Made by a program: the position numbers and the translations under genes
The notes under the pieces: model-generated
The model's input: only the letters and a program-made list of their open reading frames with translations
Databases searched by the model: none
What the model was told of the DNA's origin: nothing
Shown here: positions 63,385 through 64,000 of the stretch, piece by piece
Numbering within the stretch: position 1 is the stretch's first letter
How the letters are laid out: each line of letters starts with the position of its first letter
DNA from: Protofrankia sp963555915
Lineage (GTDB): Bacteria; Actinomycetota; Actinomycetes; Frankiales; Frankiaceae
NCBI RefSeq assembly: GCF_963555915.1
Contig: NZ_CAUVXL010000046.1
Coordinates: forward strand, 1 to 64,000
Direction: 5' to 3'
DNA length: 64,000 nucleotides

Positions 63385-64000
63385 GGTGATACCGGCTGGT
63401 CGTCGGTCGGCCGGCGCTCGGTCGACCGGTCGTGAGCTGCCCGGTGGCGGGACCGCAGATAACACGCCGGACCAGCGGCCATCCCGGCAAGCTCGTGAAA
63501 CCAGAGCCGGCGCATGGGCAGTTCGGCTGGAGCGGCCGCGCGGTGACCGGCGGCCGGTGGCCGCCACGGTGTGTCGGTGACCCTGCGGCCGGTCCGTCGC
63601 CGACTCGCCCGTAGGTGACCGACCCCGGCGGGGATCGCGACGAGCAGGCCCGGAGCCGTGGCAGGGTCAAGCAGGTACTTGAAGAGGAACGAGGTCAGCC
63701 CGGTGCCGTAGCCGAAAAGCTGCCGGCGCAGCGCATCCAGATCGGCCCGGTGACTGTGCCAGACCAGTGCCGCCGGCTCATAGGCGACGGCGTGTCCGGC
63801 CAGCAGCAGGCGGACGAAGACGTCGAGGTCCTCGCCGCCGGCCGACGCGGTGCCCGCACCGAGGGCCGCGTCGAAGCCGCCGACGCCACGCAGCGCATCG
63901 CGGCGAAACGCCATGTTCGCGCCAGTACCGAACGCCCCCGCGCTGTACGGGTACAGCGGGCCCGGCCGTCGGGACCGATCGAGGTCGAACAGCGTTGGCC
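63375..64000 (-). CDS. Family 2 glycosyltransferase, C-terminal part (continues beyond window)
   Basis: The visible 208 residues include GANMAFRRDALRGVGGFDA, GEDLDVFVRLLLAGHAVAYEP and WHSHRADLDALRRQLFGYGTG. These are the acceptor-site (GG-ED) and C-terminal blocks of a GT2 enzyme. The N-terminal nucleotide-binding DXD part lies outside. It ends with a membrane-proximal tail and overlaps the flippase start by 10 bases. Confidence 0.85.
   Translation of the reverse strand, partial: PTLFDLDRSRRPGPLYPYSAGAFGTGANMAFRRDALRGVGGFDAALGAGTASAGGEDLDVFVRLLLAGHAVAYEPAALVWHSHRADLDALRRQLFGYGTGLTSFLFKYLLDPATAPGLLVAIPAGVGHLRASRRRTGRRVTDTPWRPPAAGHRAAAPAELPMRRLWFHELAGMAAGPACYLRSRHRAAHDRSTERRPTDDQPVSPWT

Overview
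The window is high-GC actinobacterial DNA. The best lineage markers are the mycothiol S-conjugate amidase (mca) with its usual partners greA and a DUF4307 gene, a GTP-type PEP carboxykinase, a DUF4245-glpX pair, GTG starts, ATGA/TGATG gene overlaps and strong G/C bias at third codon positions. A Frankia-like organism is my best guess; that is inference from general gene content and was not checked against a database. There is one assembly gap (N run, 3812-4221). I saw no rRNA, tRNA, CRISPR array, transposase or integrase.

Left part (1-31 kb) is mostly core and housekeeping. In order: the C-terminal end of a Bax-inhibitor-1/YccA membrane protein, a PPOX-fold flavin/F420 protein, a DUF4287 protein, an SGNH (DUF459) hydrolase plus MBOAT O-acyltransferase pair, an alpha/beta hydrolase, a double PAS-GGDEF protein, a VWA + AAA (MoxR/chelatase-like) pair, greA, DUF4307, mca, TerB, arfB, a biotin-dependent carboxyltransferase, leuS, a rhomboid-like protein, a thioredoxin-domain (DUF255) protein, a TrhA/hemolysin-III membrane protein, pckG, phoH2 and msrA.

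A small accessory patch (31.1-34.8 kb) follows msrA. It holds a RelE-like toxin with a partner, a VapBC module with a 28-bp palindromic operator, a 47-bp second copy of the msrA 3' end, an SRPBCC protein, a broken NuoF-like pseudogene and a TetR regulator. Then come a lipoprotein, a NUDIX protein, sthA, fumC, another lipoprotein, a GH16 enzyme, a fatty-acid-hydroxylase-family protein, glpX and DUF4245.

The most unusual block is 44.8-51.6 kb. A frameshifted TPR regulator remnant is followed by a protein joining a NYN/PIN nuclease-like domain, a Cys-rich zinc-ribbon-like segment and an FHA domain. Next to it is a 1454-residue soluble Ser/Thr kinase carrying 21 very similar WD40 blades in three groups of seven. 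A kinase beside an FHA (phosphothreonine-reading) nuclease-like protein suggests a signalling or defence pair; this is the best candidate here for an undescribed system.

The right part holds xseB, add, xseA and ispH, then a tightly overlapped minus-strand cluster (55.5-64 kb): GT2, flippase, small membrane protein, large membrane protein, second flippase, condensation-type acyltransferase and GT4. This looks like cell-surface polysaccharide or glycolipid biosynthesis. Intergenic DNA carries a recurring family of stem-loops with a shared loop (tcatggttttc-like) at four loci, two of them flanked by short direct repeats. In-frame minisatellites (poly-Q, PQ, RSQSPL, Thr-rich, PAT) are common inside genes.
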